Below, in pieces: positions 55,494 to 64,000 of a DNA stretch of 64,000 bases (position 1 is the first letter of the stretch; each line of letters begins with the position of its first letter). The notes below the pieces were generated by a model, which was given only the letters and a program-made list of their open reading frames with translations, did not search any database and was not told the DNA's origin. The stretch lies in the NCBI RefSeq assembly GCF_016811235.1, contig NZ_JAFBID010000001.1, forward strand, positions 1-64,000, given 5' to 3'. Origin of the DNA: Microvirga arabica. Lineage in GTDB: Bacteria > Pseudomonadota > Alphaproteobacteria > Rhizobiales > Beijerinckiaceae. The position numbers and the translations under genes were made by a program.

Positions 55494-56200
55494 GAGCGGA
55501 AAAGCCTCGTATATTGGTTTTCATGGTGGAAGGAGCCGAGGTCGGCCCGGAATGTTGCGCCGCCGATATCATCCAGCGATAAGCCGATGGCTTCCTGTGC
55601 GACCTCCTGCACGGTCTGAGTCAACGCGGCGCAGACACGTGTGCCGGCTGTCTGCCCGATGGGCGCGAGGCGAATGGCTGCCGAGACGAGCGTTTGCACG
55701 AGCCCGAAGAGATAGGCGCTCAGGGTGAGCGGCAGAGGAATGCGATGCGCCGCAGCCGCCATGCCAATGGCAATAGGGAATGCCACCTCGCCGTCCAAAT
55801 CGAGCAAGCGCGGAGCAGGCCAGGCGGCGAGGGTCGCGTCGAGGAAGCTGCGCCCCTGCTGGCTCGTCTCCAGGTACAACTCGGCGGAGGGGGAGAGCGC
55901 TAGGGCGAATTCGTTGACGTTCACGAGCGCGGCCTCATGGCCTGCCTCCAGGGCCCGGTAGGCGTGGCTCAGCAGGATCGCGTCGTTGCGGCCGAAGCCG
56001 AACGTCATCTGATCCCCTAGCCATGCAACGAGCGCCTCCTCGTCCGCCACGTCCCCTGTTTCGACTGCCCATTCCAGCGTGTGGGAATAGGCATAGGAGC
56101 CGACCGGGTAGGACGGGGACAGCCAGGCGAACAGCGGCAGGATGCCCTGGTCTTTCTCCACAACTTGCAGCAGGAGCGCATCATCCATGGCCGTGTCCAT
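55490..56200 (-). CDS. ureF: Urease accessory protein UreF
   Basis: A 236-residue helical protein. The UreF pattern is seen in [40 protein letters not shown], and the C-terminal [20 protein letters not shown]. Two candidate starts, ATG at 56200 and ATG at 56188, both overlap the end of ureE; neither has a good ribosome site, so translational coupling is likely. It acts as a GTPase-regulating scaffold between UreD and UreG during nickel insertion. Confidence 0.94.
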   Translation of the reverse strand: MDTAMDDALLLQVVEKDQGILPLFAWLSPSYPVGSYAYSHTLEWAVETGDVADEEALVAWLGDQMTFGFGRNDAILLSHAYRALEAGHEAALVNVNEFALALSPSAELYLETSQQGRSFLDATLAAWPAPRLLDLDGEVAFPIAIGMAAAAHRIPLPLTLSAYLFGLVQTLVSAAIRLAPIGQTAGTRVCAALTQTVQEVAQEAIGLSLDDIGGATFRADLGSFHHENQYTRLFRS

Positions 56201-56663
56201 GGGGATGGCCGGAATGGCCGCCGTGCTCGTGCTGATGGTAAGCGCCCCGCACCGGACGGAACGGACGCTCGACGATCTCCGTCCTGGCGCCGAGCCCATG
56301 CAGCATCTCGAGCAGCACATGATCGTAGGCGATGTAGATCGCCTTCCTGCTGATTTCCGCCGGCACGTGCCGGTTGCCGATGTGCCAAGCCAGGGTGAGG
56401 AGATCGAGCGGATTTTCGGTCGAGACCTCGATGAGCTTCTCAGTCGCTGCCTTCACCTCAACGAGCCAGCCGCTGTCGAGGCGAATGGCGTCTCCGTCCT
56501 CCAGCACGTCGGCCCTGTCGAGGTCGAGCAGGAAGGCCGTGCCGCCATCGGCATACAGCAGGATGCGACGTCTGTGTCGGTCGCCGTGGTCGAGGGTGAT
56601 GATGTCGACGACGTGGTCGGAAGCGACGGCGTCGCGACGGATGATGGATGTGGCGCGGATCAT
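56181..56663 (-). CDS. ureE: Urease nickel chaperone UreE
   Basis: A 160-residue protein with the UreE N-terminal domain (RRRILLYADGGTAFLLDLD), the metal-binding domain segment LAWHIGNRHVPAEISRKA with its conserved His, and DHVLLEMLHGLGA. The C-terminus is a His-rich tail ([18 protein letters not shown]) able to store nickel. It hands nickel to UreG. The gene starts two bases before the end of ureC and overlaps ureF. Confidence 0.96.
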   Translation of the reverse strand: MIRATSIIRRDAVASDHVVDIITLDHGDRHRRRILLYADGGTAFLLDLDRADVLEDGDAIRLDSGWLVEVKAATEKLIEVSTENPLDLLTLAWHIGNRHVPAEISRKAIYIAYDHVLLEMLHGLGARTEIVERPFRPVRGAYHQHEHGGHSGHPHGHGHG

Positions 56664-56665
56664 GA

Positions 56666-58396
56666 TCAGAACAGGAAGTATCGTTGTGCCATGGGGAGGA
56701 TTGTGGCCGGCTCGCAGACCAGAAGTTCGCCGTCAGCGCGGACATCATAGGTCTCCGGGTCGACCTCGATCACCGGCGTGGCACCGTTCAGCACCATGTC
56801 CTTCTTGCCGATGCCGCCGCGAACGTTCTCGACGGCGACAAGCTGCTTTTGGACACCCAGCCTTCCTGCAAGCCCATTCTCGACGGCGGCCCTGGACACG
56901 AATGTGAGGGAGGTCGCCGCCAGTGCCCGTCCATAGGCCCCGAACATCGGACGGTAATGCACCGGCTGCGGCGTCGGGATGGAGGCGTTCGGATCACCCA
57001 TGAGTGCCGCCGCAATGGCCCCGCCCTTGATGACGAGATCGGGCTTCACGCCGAAGAAGGCCGGCGTCCAGACCACGAGATCGGCGAGCTTTCCGGCCTC
57101 GACGGAACCGATATGCCGCGACACGCCGTGGGCGATGGCGGGGTTGATCGTGTACTTCGCCACATAGCGCCGAACACGCAGGTTGTCGTTGTCGCCGGTT
57201 TCGCCGGGCAGCGGCCCGCGCTGCACCTTCATCTTGTGAGCGGTCTGCCAGGTGCGGATGATGACCTCGCCCACGCGGCCCATGGCCTGGCTGTCGGAAG
57301 ACATCATCGAGAGCGCTCCGATGTCGTGAAGGATGTCCTCGGCCGCGATGGTCTCCTTGCGGATGCGGCTCTCGGCAAAGGCCAGATCCTCGGGGATCGA
57401 CGGGTCGAGATGATGGCAGACCATGAGCATGTCGAGATGCTCGTCGATGGTGTTGACCGTATACGGCCGCGTCGGATTTGTGGACGACGGCAGCACGTTG
57501 GGAAGCCCGGCCACCTTGATGATGTCCGGAGCGTGACCGCCGCCCGCCCCTTCCGTGTGAAAGGCGTGGATCGTGCGTCCCTTGAAGGCGGCAATCGTGT
57601 CCTCCACGAAGCCGGACTCGTTGAGCGTGTCGGTATGGATCATCACCTGCACATCATAGGCATCGGCCACAGACAGGCAGCAATCAATGGCCGCAGGCGT
57701 GGTGCCCCAGTCTTCGTGGAGCTTGAGGGCGCAGGCGCCGGCTTGGATCATCTCCTCCAGTGCACCGGGCTGCGAGGCATTGCCCTTGCCCGTAAAGGCC
57801 AGGTTCATGGGAAAGGCGTCCGCTGCCTCGATCATGCGGGCGATATGCCACGGTCCCGGCGTGCAGGTGGTGGCGAAGGTGCCGGTGGCCGGCCCCGTGC
57901 CGCCGCCGAGCATCGTGGTGATGCCCGACATCAGCGCCTCCTCGATCTGCTGCGGGCAGATGAAGTGGATATGGGAGTCGAAGCCGCCCGCCGTGACGAT
58001 CTTGCCCTCGCCGGCGATGATCTCGGTGCCCGGGCCGATGATGATGTCGACATTCGGCTGCACGTCCGGATTGCCAGCCTTGCCGATCCCGGTGATCCGT
58101 CCGCCCCGAATGCCGATGTCGCCTTTGACGATGCCCCAATGATCGAGAATGACCGCGTTAGTGATGACGGTGTCGACCGCGCCCTCGGCACGGGTCGTCT
58201 GTCCCTGCCCCATCCCATCCCGAATGACCTTGCCCCCGCCGAACTTCACTTCCTCACCATAGGTCGTGAAGTCCTTCTCGACCTCAATGACAAGCGAGGT
58301 GTCGGCGAGCCTGATCCTGTCGCCTTTGGTCGGGCCGAACATGTCGGCATAGGCTGCGCGCGGGAGTGAGGCAGGCTTTCTTTCACTCGTCATCAC
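56666..58396 (-). CDS. ureC: Urease alpha subunit UreC
   Basis: The catalytic subunit, 576 residues, of full length. The nickel ligands His-x-His lie in [12 protein letters not shown]; the carbamylated lysine is Lys225 in [10 protein letters not shown]; further His residues are in [10 protein letters not shown] and [16 protein letters not shown]. The mobile flap Cys is Cys327 in MVCHHLDPS. It hydrolyses urea to ammonia and carbamate at a dinickel site in the cytoplasm, together with the fused UreAB subunit. It overlaps ureAB by four bases. Confidence 0.99.
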   Translation of the reverse strand: MMTSERKPASLPRAAYADMFGPTKGDRIRLADTSLVIEVEKDFTTYGEEVKFGGGKVIRDGMGQGQTTRAEGAVDTVITNAVILDHWGIVKGDIGIRGGRITGIGKAGNPDVQPNVDIIIGPGTEIIAGEGKIVTAGGFDSHIHFICPQQIEEALMSGITTMLGGGTGPATGTFATTCTPGPWHIARMIEAADAFPMNLAFTGKGNASQPGALEEMIQAGACALKLHEDWGTTPAAIDCCLSVADAYDVQVMIHTDTLNESGFVEDTIAAFKGRTIHAFHTEGAGGGHAPDIIKVAGLPNVLPSSTNPTRPYTVNTIDEHLDMLMVCHHLDPSIPEDLAFAESRIRKETIAAEDILHDIGALSMMSSDSQAMGRVGEVIIRTWQTAHKMKVQRGPLPGETGDNDNLRVRRYVAKYTINPAIAHGVSRHIGSVEAGKLADLVVWTPAFFGVKPDLVIKGGAIAAALMGDPNASIPTPQPVHYRPMFGAYGRALAATSLTFVSRAAVENGLAGRLGVQKQLVAVENVRGGIGKKDMVLNGATPVIEVDPETYDVRADGELLVCEPATILPMAQRYFLF

Positions 58397-59013
58397 AATG
58401 CCCCCATCACGCCCTGGCGGAAGCCGTAGACCTCTCGCTTTCCGGACAAGGGCACCAGAACGACCTCCCGCGTGGAGCCCGGCTCGAACCGCACCGCCGT
58501 GCCGGGCGCAATATCAAGCCGCATGCCGCGCGCCTTCTCGCGCTCGAAGGACAGGGCCGGATTGGTCTCGAAGAAGTGGTAGTGGCTCCCGACCTGGATT
58601 GGGCGGTCGCCCGTGTTTGCCACCGTCAGCACGGTTCGCTCCGCGCCTTCGTTGAGGACGATCTCGCCGTCCTGGGCCATGACCTCACCAGGGATATCCG
58701 TGGAGGCTGCACCCCGGATGGGATGGTGCACGGTGACGAGCTTGGTGCCATCGGGGAAAGTCGCCTCGACCTGAACGTCGTGGATCATCTCCGCGACACC
58801 CTCCATCACCTGGTCGGCGGAGACGACATGCGCACCTGCCTCCATCAGCTCGGCGACGGATCGCCCGTCCCGCGCACCCTCCACCACCGCGTCGGTGATG
58901 AGGGCAATTGCTTCGGGGTGATTGAGCTTCACGCCACGCTCAAGGCGGCGGCGTGCCACCATGGCCGCCATGGCGATCAGGAGCTTGTCTTTTTCGCGAG
59001 GTGTCAGTTGCAT
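58393..59013 (-). CDS. ureAB: Fused urease gamma and beta subunit UreAB
   Basis: A 206-residue protein combining both small subunits. Residues 1-100 are UreA ([59 protein letters not shown]). Residues about 108-206 are UreB ([53 protein letters not shown]). The joint lies in [13 protein letters not shown]. Such fusions are known, as in Helicobacter UreA and some alphaproteobacteria. No stop codon or frame change separates the parts. Confidence 0.96.
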   Translation of the reverse strand: MQLTPREKDKLLIAMAAMVARRRLERGVKLNHPEAIALITDAVVEGARDGRSVAELMEAGAHVVSADQVMEGVAEMIHDVQVEATFPDGTKLVTVHHPIRGAASTDIPGEVMAQDGEIVLNEGAERTVLTVANTGDRPIQVGSHYHFFETNPALSFEREKARGMRLDIAPGTAVRFEPGSTREVVLVPLSGKREVYGFRQGVMGAL

Positions 59014-59022
59014 TCCAAAATC

Positions 59023-59865
59023 CTAGCTGAGCCAGACGCGAGGCAGGGGCTCGCCACGAAAGGCGAGGAGAAACGGGCAGATGGCGGCCCGTAGCGCCTC
59101 GATGGAGACCGCGCAGAAGCGCACGGCGAGAAGGCCGTTCCAGGCGCTCGCCGCCGCATCGCAGCCATGCCTGGAGGGCAGCTGTTCGCGCACCGACTCC
59201 AGGCGATCCTCGGCATCCGGCGCCACGTGAATCAAGGTCGCTAGGGCGCGGGCGCCGTTGCCAACGACGGGCTTCTGCAGCAGCTCGGCAATCGGCCCGT
59301 CGAGCCGCAGCGTGTCGGCATAAATGAGCCGCGATCCTCGGCTAATGCGCCAGCGGTCGATGAACAATCCATCGACAATGCGTTCCGCCCTCGCCTCACG
59401 CCCGAAGACGACCGCCTCCAGCAGGGTCAGACGCCCATCTTCGGCAACATTTGCATCAAGCTGCCGATCGAGTCTCGCCTCATCGAACAGGATCGTCTCC
59501 TGCGGGATCCAATCGAGCCTTCCCCTCGCTCCTGCGGTGAGCTTCACCGTCAGATTGGAGACCGGCCCGTCCGAGCGATAGACCTTCTCCGCGGCAGGCG
59601 TCGCCACCGTCACGAAGGCATCCGCCTGCGACTCGACCTCAACGGAGAAACGGTCTCCGCAGGCAATACCGCCGGCCGTGTTGACGAGCACCGCGTCGAG
59701 CCCCGCACCTTCTCCCTTCGGGAGGCGGATGCGCATGGAACCGCTTTCCTCGATGCGCATCGGCCTTGTCCGCCCGTTCAGTGCGGTCGCAGCAAATGAA
59801 ACCCGGCCGACCGCCCGCTGGCGCTGCGCCGGAGCGCCGTCAAATGGCAAGGCGCTGACGAACAT
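59023..59865 (-). CDS. ureD: Urease accessory protein UreD
   Basis: A 280-residue protein from the ATG at 59865, preceded by GGAGGGG, and overlapping urtE by 26 bases. Family patterns are VLVNTAGGIACGDRFSVEVE, VTVATPAAEKVYRSDG, LDWIPQETILFDEARLDR and ISRGSRLIYADTLRLDGPI. It binds apo-urease and guides nickel through an internal tunnel with UreF and UreG. Its place directly after the urea transporter genes couples uptake with hydrolysis. Confidence 0.95.
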   Translation of the reverse strand: MFVSALPFDGAPAQRQRAVGRVSFAATALNGRTRPMRIEESGSMRIRLPKGEGAGLDAVLVNTAGGIACGDRFSVEVESQADAFVTVATPAAEKVYRSDGPVSNLTVKLTAGARGRLDWIPQETILFDEARLDRQLDANVAEDGRLTLLEAVVFGREARAERIVDGLFIDRWRISRGSRLIYADTLRLDGPIAELLQKPVVGNGARALATLIHVAPDAEDRLESVREQLPSRHGCDAAASAWNGLLAVRFCAVSIEALRAAICPFLLAFRGEPLPRVWLS

Positions 59866-60541
59866 CGTTCCCCTCCAGCGCTGCTCGGTCGCCATGCTGA
59901 ACGATCTCGCCACGCTCCATCACTACGAAGCGGTCAGCCAGTTCACGGGCAAAGTCGAAATACTGCTCGACGAGCAGGATCGCCATGTCCTTGCGCCCGC
60001 GCAGGTAAGAGATGGCGCGACCGATATCCTTAATGATCGACGGCTGAATGCCTTCAGTGGGTTCGTCGAGCACGAGGAGACGCGGACGCATCACCAGTGC
60101 CCGACCGATGGCGAGCTGCTGCTGCTGCCCTCCCGACAGGTCGCCGCCCCGCCGCCCCAGCATGGACTTGAGCACCGGGAAAAGCTCGAACACCTCCTCT
60201 GGGATCTGCCGTGAGCCGCGCTTCAAGGGGGCAAATCCCGTTTCGAGGTTCTCCCTCACAGTCAGGAGCGGAAAGATCTCGCGCCCTTGAGGCACATAAG
60301 CGATGCCGCGGGCTGCACGCTCGAAAGGTTTCAGGCGAGCGATGTTTTGTCCCTCGAAAAGAATGCTGCCGCCGGAGATCGGCCGGTGGCCTGCTATGGC
60401 GCGGAGCAGTGACGTCTTTCCCACGCCGTTGCGGCCGAGCACGCATGTGACCTCCCCTACCGCCGCGCCGACGGACACACCTCGCAGGGCTTGGGCGGCC
60501 CCGTAATGGAGAGACAGGTTTTCGACTGCAAGCATTGTCAT
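59840..60541 (-). CDS. urtE: Urea ABC importer ATPase UrtE
   Basis: A 233-residue ATPase. Walker A is GRNGVGKTS, the signature LSGGQQQQLAIGRAL, Walker B LLVLDEPTEGIQPSI with the switch ILLVEQYFDFA. The GRNGVGKT and EGIQPSIIKDI variants are characteristic of UrtE rather than LivF. It energises urea import together with UrtD. It overlaps urtD by four bases and ureD by 26. Confidence 0.96.
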   Translation of the reverse strand: MTMLAVENLSLHYGAAQALRGVSVGAAVGEVTCVLGRNGVGKTSLLRAIAGHRPISGGSILFEGQNIARLKPFERAARGIAYVPQGREIFPLLTVRENLETGFAPLKRGSRQIPEEVFELFPVLKSMLGRRGGDLSGGQQQQLAIGRALVMRPRLLVLDEPTEGIQPSIIKDIGRAISYLRGRKDMAILLVEQYFDFARELADRFVVMERGEIVQHGDRAALEGNDVRQRLAI

Positions 60542-61290
60542 CGACCCAAATAGACTTCCACCACGCGCTCATTTGCGCTCACCGCATCGAGCGATCCCTC
60601 GGCCAGCACGGACCCTTCGTGCAAGCACGTGACTTTCACGCCGAGATCGCGCACGAAGGTCATGTCGTGCTCGACCACGATCACGGCCTTGCTCTTGGCG
60701 ATGTCGCGGAGAAGGTCGGCGGTGTCGGCAGTTTCCTGATCCGTCATGCCGGCGGCCGGCTCGTCGATCAGCAGGAGCTTCGGCTCTTGGGCCAGCAGCA
60801 TCCCGATCTCGAGCCATTGCTTCTGCCCGTGGGACAGCTCGCCCGCTCTGCGATGGCGCTGAGCCGTGAGGCGCACCCGTTCCAGGAGAGCGTCGATCCT
60901 CTCCCTCTCCTGGTTAGCGCGGCGCGAGAGCAGGGTCGCGAGAGGCCCGCGCTTGTTCTTCAGAGCGAGAAGCAGGTTGTCCTCGACCGTATGCATCTCG
61001 AAAACGGTTGGAGTCTGGAACTTGCGACCGATACCGAGTTCGGCGATGGCCGCCTCGTCGAGAGCGGTGAGATCGTGGGTGCCCTCGAACAGAGCCGTGC
61101 CCTCGTTGGGCTGCGTCTTCCCGGTGATCACATCCATCATGGTTGTCTTGCCGGCCCCGTTGGGGCCGATGATGGCGCGCATCTCCGCGTGGTCGATGGC
61201 GAGCGACAGCGCGTTCAGCGCACGGAAGCCGTCGAACGAGACGGTGACATTGTCAAGATAAAGCAGGGTCGGCGTAACCGGCGCGGTCAT
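60538..61290 (-). CDS. urtD: Urea ABC importer ATPase UrtD
   Basis: A 250-residue ATPase. Walker A is GPNGAGKTTMMDVITGKT and the signature is LSHGQKQWLEIGMLL, the form specific to UrtD; Walker B is LLLIDEPAAGMTD and the switch VIVVEHDMTFV. The GRKFQTPTVFEMHTVEDNL segment also matches UrtD. It lies three bases after urtC and overlaps urtE. Confidence 0.97.
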   Translation of the reverse strand: MTAPVTPTLLYLDNVTVSFDGFRALNALSLAIDHAEMRAIIGPNGAGKTTMMDVITGKTQPNEGTALFEGTHDLTALDEAAIAELGIGRKFQTPTVFEMHTVEDNLLLALKNKRGPLATLLSRRANQERERIDALLERVRLTAQRHRRAGELSHGQKQWLEIGMLLAQEPKLLLIDEPAAGMTDQETADTADLLRDIAKSKAVIVVEHDMTFVRDLGVKVTCLHEGSVLAEGSLDAVSANERVVEVYLGR

Positions 61291-61293
61291 GGC

Positions 61294-62430
61294 TCACTCC
61301 GCCGCATGCGTGACAGGCTGGGGCGAGCGGCGCGCTCGCAGCTTCTGGCTGGAACGCTCCCACAGATCTCGGGCGGCCCCGAGAATTCCGCGAGGCATGA
61401 ACAGCGTGACGAAGACGAAGAGGCTCCCTAAGGCGAACAGCCAAAATTCCGGCAGTGCGGCGGTGAACCAAGTCTTGCCCGCGTTGACCAGCAGCGCGCC
61501 GACGATCGGTCCAGCGAGGGTCCCACGCCCACCGACTGCCACCCAGATCACCACCTCGATAGAATTGGCGGGAGCGAACTCGCTTGGATTGATGATGCCG
61601 ACCTGCGGCACGTAGAGTGCCCCCGCGATGCCCGCCAACATGGCAGACAGGGCGAAGACAGCGAGCTTGTAGTGCTCGACGCGGTAACCGAGAAAGCGCG
61701 TGCGGCTCTCCGCATCGCGCACAGCCACGAGCACCTTGCCGAACGTCGACCCCGCAACCCAGCGGCACAGCAGATAGCCGCCTGCAAGCGCCAGGACCGA
61801 CAGCACATACAGGGCTATTCGCGTCGAGCCCGCCTGAACCGGGAAACCGAGGATCTCCTTGAAGTCCGTCAACCCGTTGTTGCCGCCCAACCCCATGTCG
61901 TTCCGGAAGAAGGCCAGCATCAGCGCAAAGGTCATGGCCTGGGTGATGATGGAGAAATACACGCCCGTAACCCGCGAGCGGAAGGCGAACCAGCCGAAGA
62001 CCAGGGCAAGCGCTCCAGGCACCAGCAGCACCATCAGCGCAGCGAAGGGAAACCAGTCGAAGCCGTACCAGAACCACGGCAGTTCCTTCCAGTTCAGGAA
62101 CACCATGAAGTCGGGCAGAATTGGGTCACCGTAGACGCCACGGGGCCCGATCTGGCGCATGAGGTACATGCCCATGGCATAGCCGCCCAGCGCGAAGAAC
62201 GCCCCGTGCCCGAGGGAGAGAATGCCGCAGAAGCCCCAGATCAGATCGACTGACAGCGCCAGCAGGGCAAAGCAGACATACTTGCCGAGCAGCGGCACCA
62301 AATGATCCGACAGGTGCAGCGCCGATCCGGGCGGAGCCAGCCCGTTCATGGCCGGCACCAGGATGGCGGCGGCGGCCAGGAGCGACAGAACGAGATTGGT
62401 CTGCCGATCGAAGAGGGAGTGGGTTCTCAT
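61294..62430 (-). CDS. urtC: Urea ABC importer permease UrtC
   Basis: A 378-residue membrane protein with about ten hydrophobic segments. It shows VDLIWGFCGILSLGHGAFFA, a long loop between early helices (PRGVYGDPILPDFMVFLNWK) that is longer than in LivM and typical of UrtC, FRNDMGLGGNNGLTDFKEIL and FVFVTLFMPRGILG at the end. With UrtB it forms the urea channel. It overlaps urtB by four bases. Confidence 0.95.
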   Translation of the reverse strand: MRTHSLFDRQTNLVLSLLAAAAILVPAMNGLAPPGSALHLSDHLVPLLGKYVCFALLALSVDLIWGFCGILSLGHGAFFALGGYAMGMYLMRQIGPRGVYGDPILPDFMVFLNWKELPWFWYGFDWFPFAALMVLLVPGALALVFGWFAFRSRVTGVYFSIITQAMTFALMLAFFRNDMGLGGNNGLTDFKEILGFPVQAGSTRIALYVLSVLALAGGYLLCRWVAGSTFGKVLVAVRDAESRTRFLGYRVEHYKLAVFALSAMLAGIAGALYVPQVGIINPSEFAPANSIEVVIWVAVGGRGTLAGPIVGALLVNAGKTWFTAALPEFWLFALGSLFVFVTLFMPRGILGAARDLWERSSQKLRARRSPQPVTHAAE

Positions 62431-64000
62431 GCTTCGACCGCCCTGCCTTTGAGTGCGAAGAGCCCGCGCGGACGCCTCTGGATGAAGACGATGATGGCGA
62501 TGAGCAGGGCAATCTTGCCGAGAACCGCGCCTGCATAGGGCTCAAGCAACTTGTTCGCGATGCCAAGGGTTATTGCGCCCACCAACGTGCCCCACAGGTT
62601 TCCGACACCGCCGAACACGACCACCATGAAGCTGTCGATGATGTAGCCCTGTCCCAGGTTGGGGCTGACATTGTCGATCTGGGAGAGCGCGACGCCGGCG
62701 ATACCGGCCACACCCGATCCCAGCCCAAACGCCAGCGCGTCGATGCGGCTGGTCCGGATGCCCATGGAGCCCGCCATCCGTCGGTTCTGCGTGACGGCCC
62801 TCACGTAGAGCCCCAGCGGGGTGTATCGCAGCACGAGGAGCAGGATCGCGAAGACCGCAAAGGCAAAAACCACGATGGCGATGCGGTTGTAGGTCAGGCT
62901 CATCGTCCCGATGTCGAGCGCTCCGCTCATCCAGGCCGGTGTCCCGACCTCACGATTGGTGGGGCCGAAGATCGTGCGCACCCCCTGCTGCAGGATCAGC
63001 GAGATTCCCCATGTGGCGAGCAGGGTTTCCAATGGGCGCCCATAGAGGAACCGAATAACCGTCCTCTCAATGAGCACGCCAACCGAACCTGCTACCAGAA
63101 ACGCAAGCGGCAGCGCTATGAGGAGCGAGGCTCCGAACAGTCCGGGTGCCTGGGAGCGGATGAGTTCCTGTACCATGAATGTGGTGTAAGCCCCCAGCAT
63201 CACCATCTCGCCATGGGCCATGTTGATGACCCCCATGGTGCCGAACGTTATGGCAAGACCGATGGCCGCCAGCAGCAGGACAGACCCGAGGGAGATGCCG
63301 TACCAGACATTCTGAACGGCTTCCCAGAACGTGAGGCGGCTCCGGATACCGGCCGCCGCTTTTCCTGCGGCTGCCACGACGTCGGGCGGCGCGTTGGACG
63401 GTAGGTTCGACAGAAGGGCGAGCGCCTCCTGATCACCTCGAGCCCGCAGGGTTTCGATGGCGGCGAGCCTCTGCATGGGCAGGGCATCCTGCTTGCTCAG
63501 GAGGATGGCGGCACGGGCGTTCTCGAGGGCATTCCTGACATGGGTCTGGCCCTCCTGCGCAATGGCCTTCTCCAGCGTCGGCAGGACTGCCTCATCCCGG
63601 GAGCGGAATACGGCATGAGCCGCTTCCAGGCGCTTCGCTGCATCCGCGCTGAGCAATGTCAGGCTGCCGAGCGCAGCCTCGATGGAGCGGCGCACCCGGT
63701 TGTTGACCCGGACCGCCTTCAGCTCGCCAGCCGGATTGCCCCACACCTGACCCGTGGCCGCATTCGTAAGCTCTCCGGAAACCCGACGAATGAAGACTTG
63801 TCCGGCTCCGATGAGGAGCCGCCCGTCACGCAGGGCCTCGACGACGTCGATAGACAAGGGGTTGCCGCTGCTAGCAACGGCACCGATTGCGGTGTCCGTA
63901 TCAGCATAGCTGTCATTGGCGAATTTGGGCAGCGCCTCCTCATAAGGTCCCGTCAAGGCAGCGGAGGCCATGCCAAGCAGCAGAACGAAGGCCCGCAGGA
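62427..64000 (-). CDS. urtB: Urea ABC importer permease UrtB (partial, runs off right edge)
   Basis: At least 523 codons are open; the frame continues through the edge, where it reads LRAFVLLLGMASAALTG, the inside of a signal sequence, so only a few N-terminal residues are missing. A periplasmic region of about 200 residues (ALRDGRLLIGAGQVFIRRV, RLAAIETLRARGDQEALALL) precedes the membrane domain, an arrangement special to UrtB. The membrane part has LAITFGTMGVINMAHGEMVM, LGLYVRAVTQNRRMAGSMGI and VVVFGGVGNLWGTLVGAI. urtA would lie upstream outside the window. Confidence 0.96.
   Translation of the reverse strand, partial: LRAFVLLLGMASAALTGPYEEALPKFANDSYADTDTAIGAVASSGNPLSIDVVEALRDGRLLIGAGQVFIRRVSGELTNAATGQVWGNPAGELKAVRVNNRVRRSIEAALGSLTLLSADAAKRLEAAHAVFRSRDEAVLPTLEKAIAQEGQTHVRNALENARAAILLSKQDALPMQRLAAIETLRARGDQEALALLSNLPSNAPPDVVAAAGKAAAGIRSRLTFWEAVQNVWYGISLGSVLLLAAIGLAITFGTMGVINMAHGEMVMLGAYTTFMVQELIRSQAPGLFGASLLIALPLAFLVAGSVGVLIERTVIRFLYGRPLETLLATWGISLILQQGVRTIFGPTNREVGTPAWMSGALDIGTMSLTYNRIAIVVFAFAVFAILLLVLRYTPLGLYVRAVTQNRRMAGSMGIRTSRIDALAFGLGSGVAGIAGVALSQIDNVSPNLGQGYIIDSFMVVVFGGVGNLWGTLVGAITLGIANKLLEPYAGAVLGKIALLIAIIVFIQRRPRGLFALKGRAVEA

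Noticed and set aside
56684..58369. 561-codon plus-strand frame opposite ureC
   Set aside because: It exists only because of high GC and the codon use of ureC; no motifs and no plausible start signal.

Overview
The window looks like DNA of an alphaproteobacterium of the Hyphomicrobiales, most likely Methylobacteriaceae such as Microvirga or Methylobacterium (inference from gene content and high GC, not from a search). Pointers are a MucR/Ros-type regulator, a NepR-like anti-sigma factor, a possible EcfG-type promoter, a RepC replication initiator with a candidate antisense RNA, a HrcA/CIRCE-controlled groESL operon, and a ure-urt urease plus urea-transport operon with a fused UreA-UreB subunit.

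Layout. 1-9.1 kb is accessory DNA: a methyltransferase gene cut by the window edge, a tyrosine-recombinase-like gene, a decayed conserved gene with one nonsense codon and three frame changes, and a superfamily II helicase followed by a plasmid-type type IA topoisomerase. 9.1-15.3 kb holds an exported NHL-repeat protein, a HupE/UreJ-2-type membrane protein and groES-groEL. 15.5-25.3 kb is a divergent transport and metabolism locus. On the minus strand are two permeases and two ATPases of a branched-chain amino-acid-type (HAAT) ABC importer. On the plus strand are a TIGR04076 protein, an aldo/keto reductase, a SnoaL-like protein, the matching binding protein and an aldo/keto reductase fused to a Rid domain. 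An ABM-fold monooxygenase-like protein and a PLP dehydratase follow. This is the best candidate for an undescribed pathway.

25.9-38.4 kb is a patchwork of small stress and housekeeping genes: transglutaminase-like protease, MucR, small secreted and Cys-containing proteins, GYD-like protein, class III sirtuin, DsrE, NTF2-like, two cupins, ABC exporter, M32 carboxypeptidase, phosphodiester glycosidase-like protein, DUF892 ferritin-like protein and a NepR-like protein. 38.6-50.7 kb carries RecD2 helicase, a CoiA-like nuclease, SelO, tRNA-Cys, a frameshifted peptidoglycan-binding protein, a DEDDh exonuclease, HtpG and two oxidoreductases.

50.7-54.3 kb contains an orphan repC with a convincing countertranscribed RNA upstream, followed by gene remnants. 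54.3-64 kb is a compact minus-strand operon, in transcription order urtB-urtC-urtD-urtE-ureD-ureAB-ureC-ureE-ureF-ureG-hupE. It would import urea, hydrolyse it and mature the nickel urease. urtB runs off the right edge, and the operon promoter and urtA are not visible.

No CRISPR array, rRNA or intact insertion sequence was seen. The window alone does not decide between chromosome and large plasmid. groESL, htpG and tRNA-Cys favour a chromosome, while repC favours plasmid ancestry or integration.
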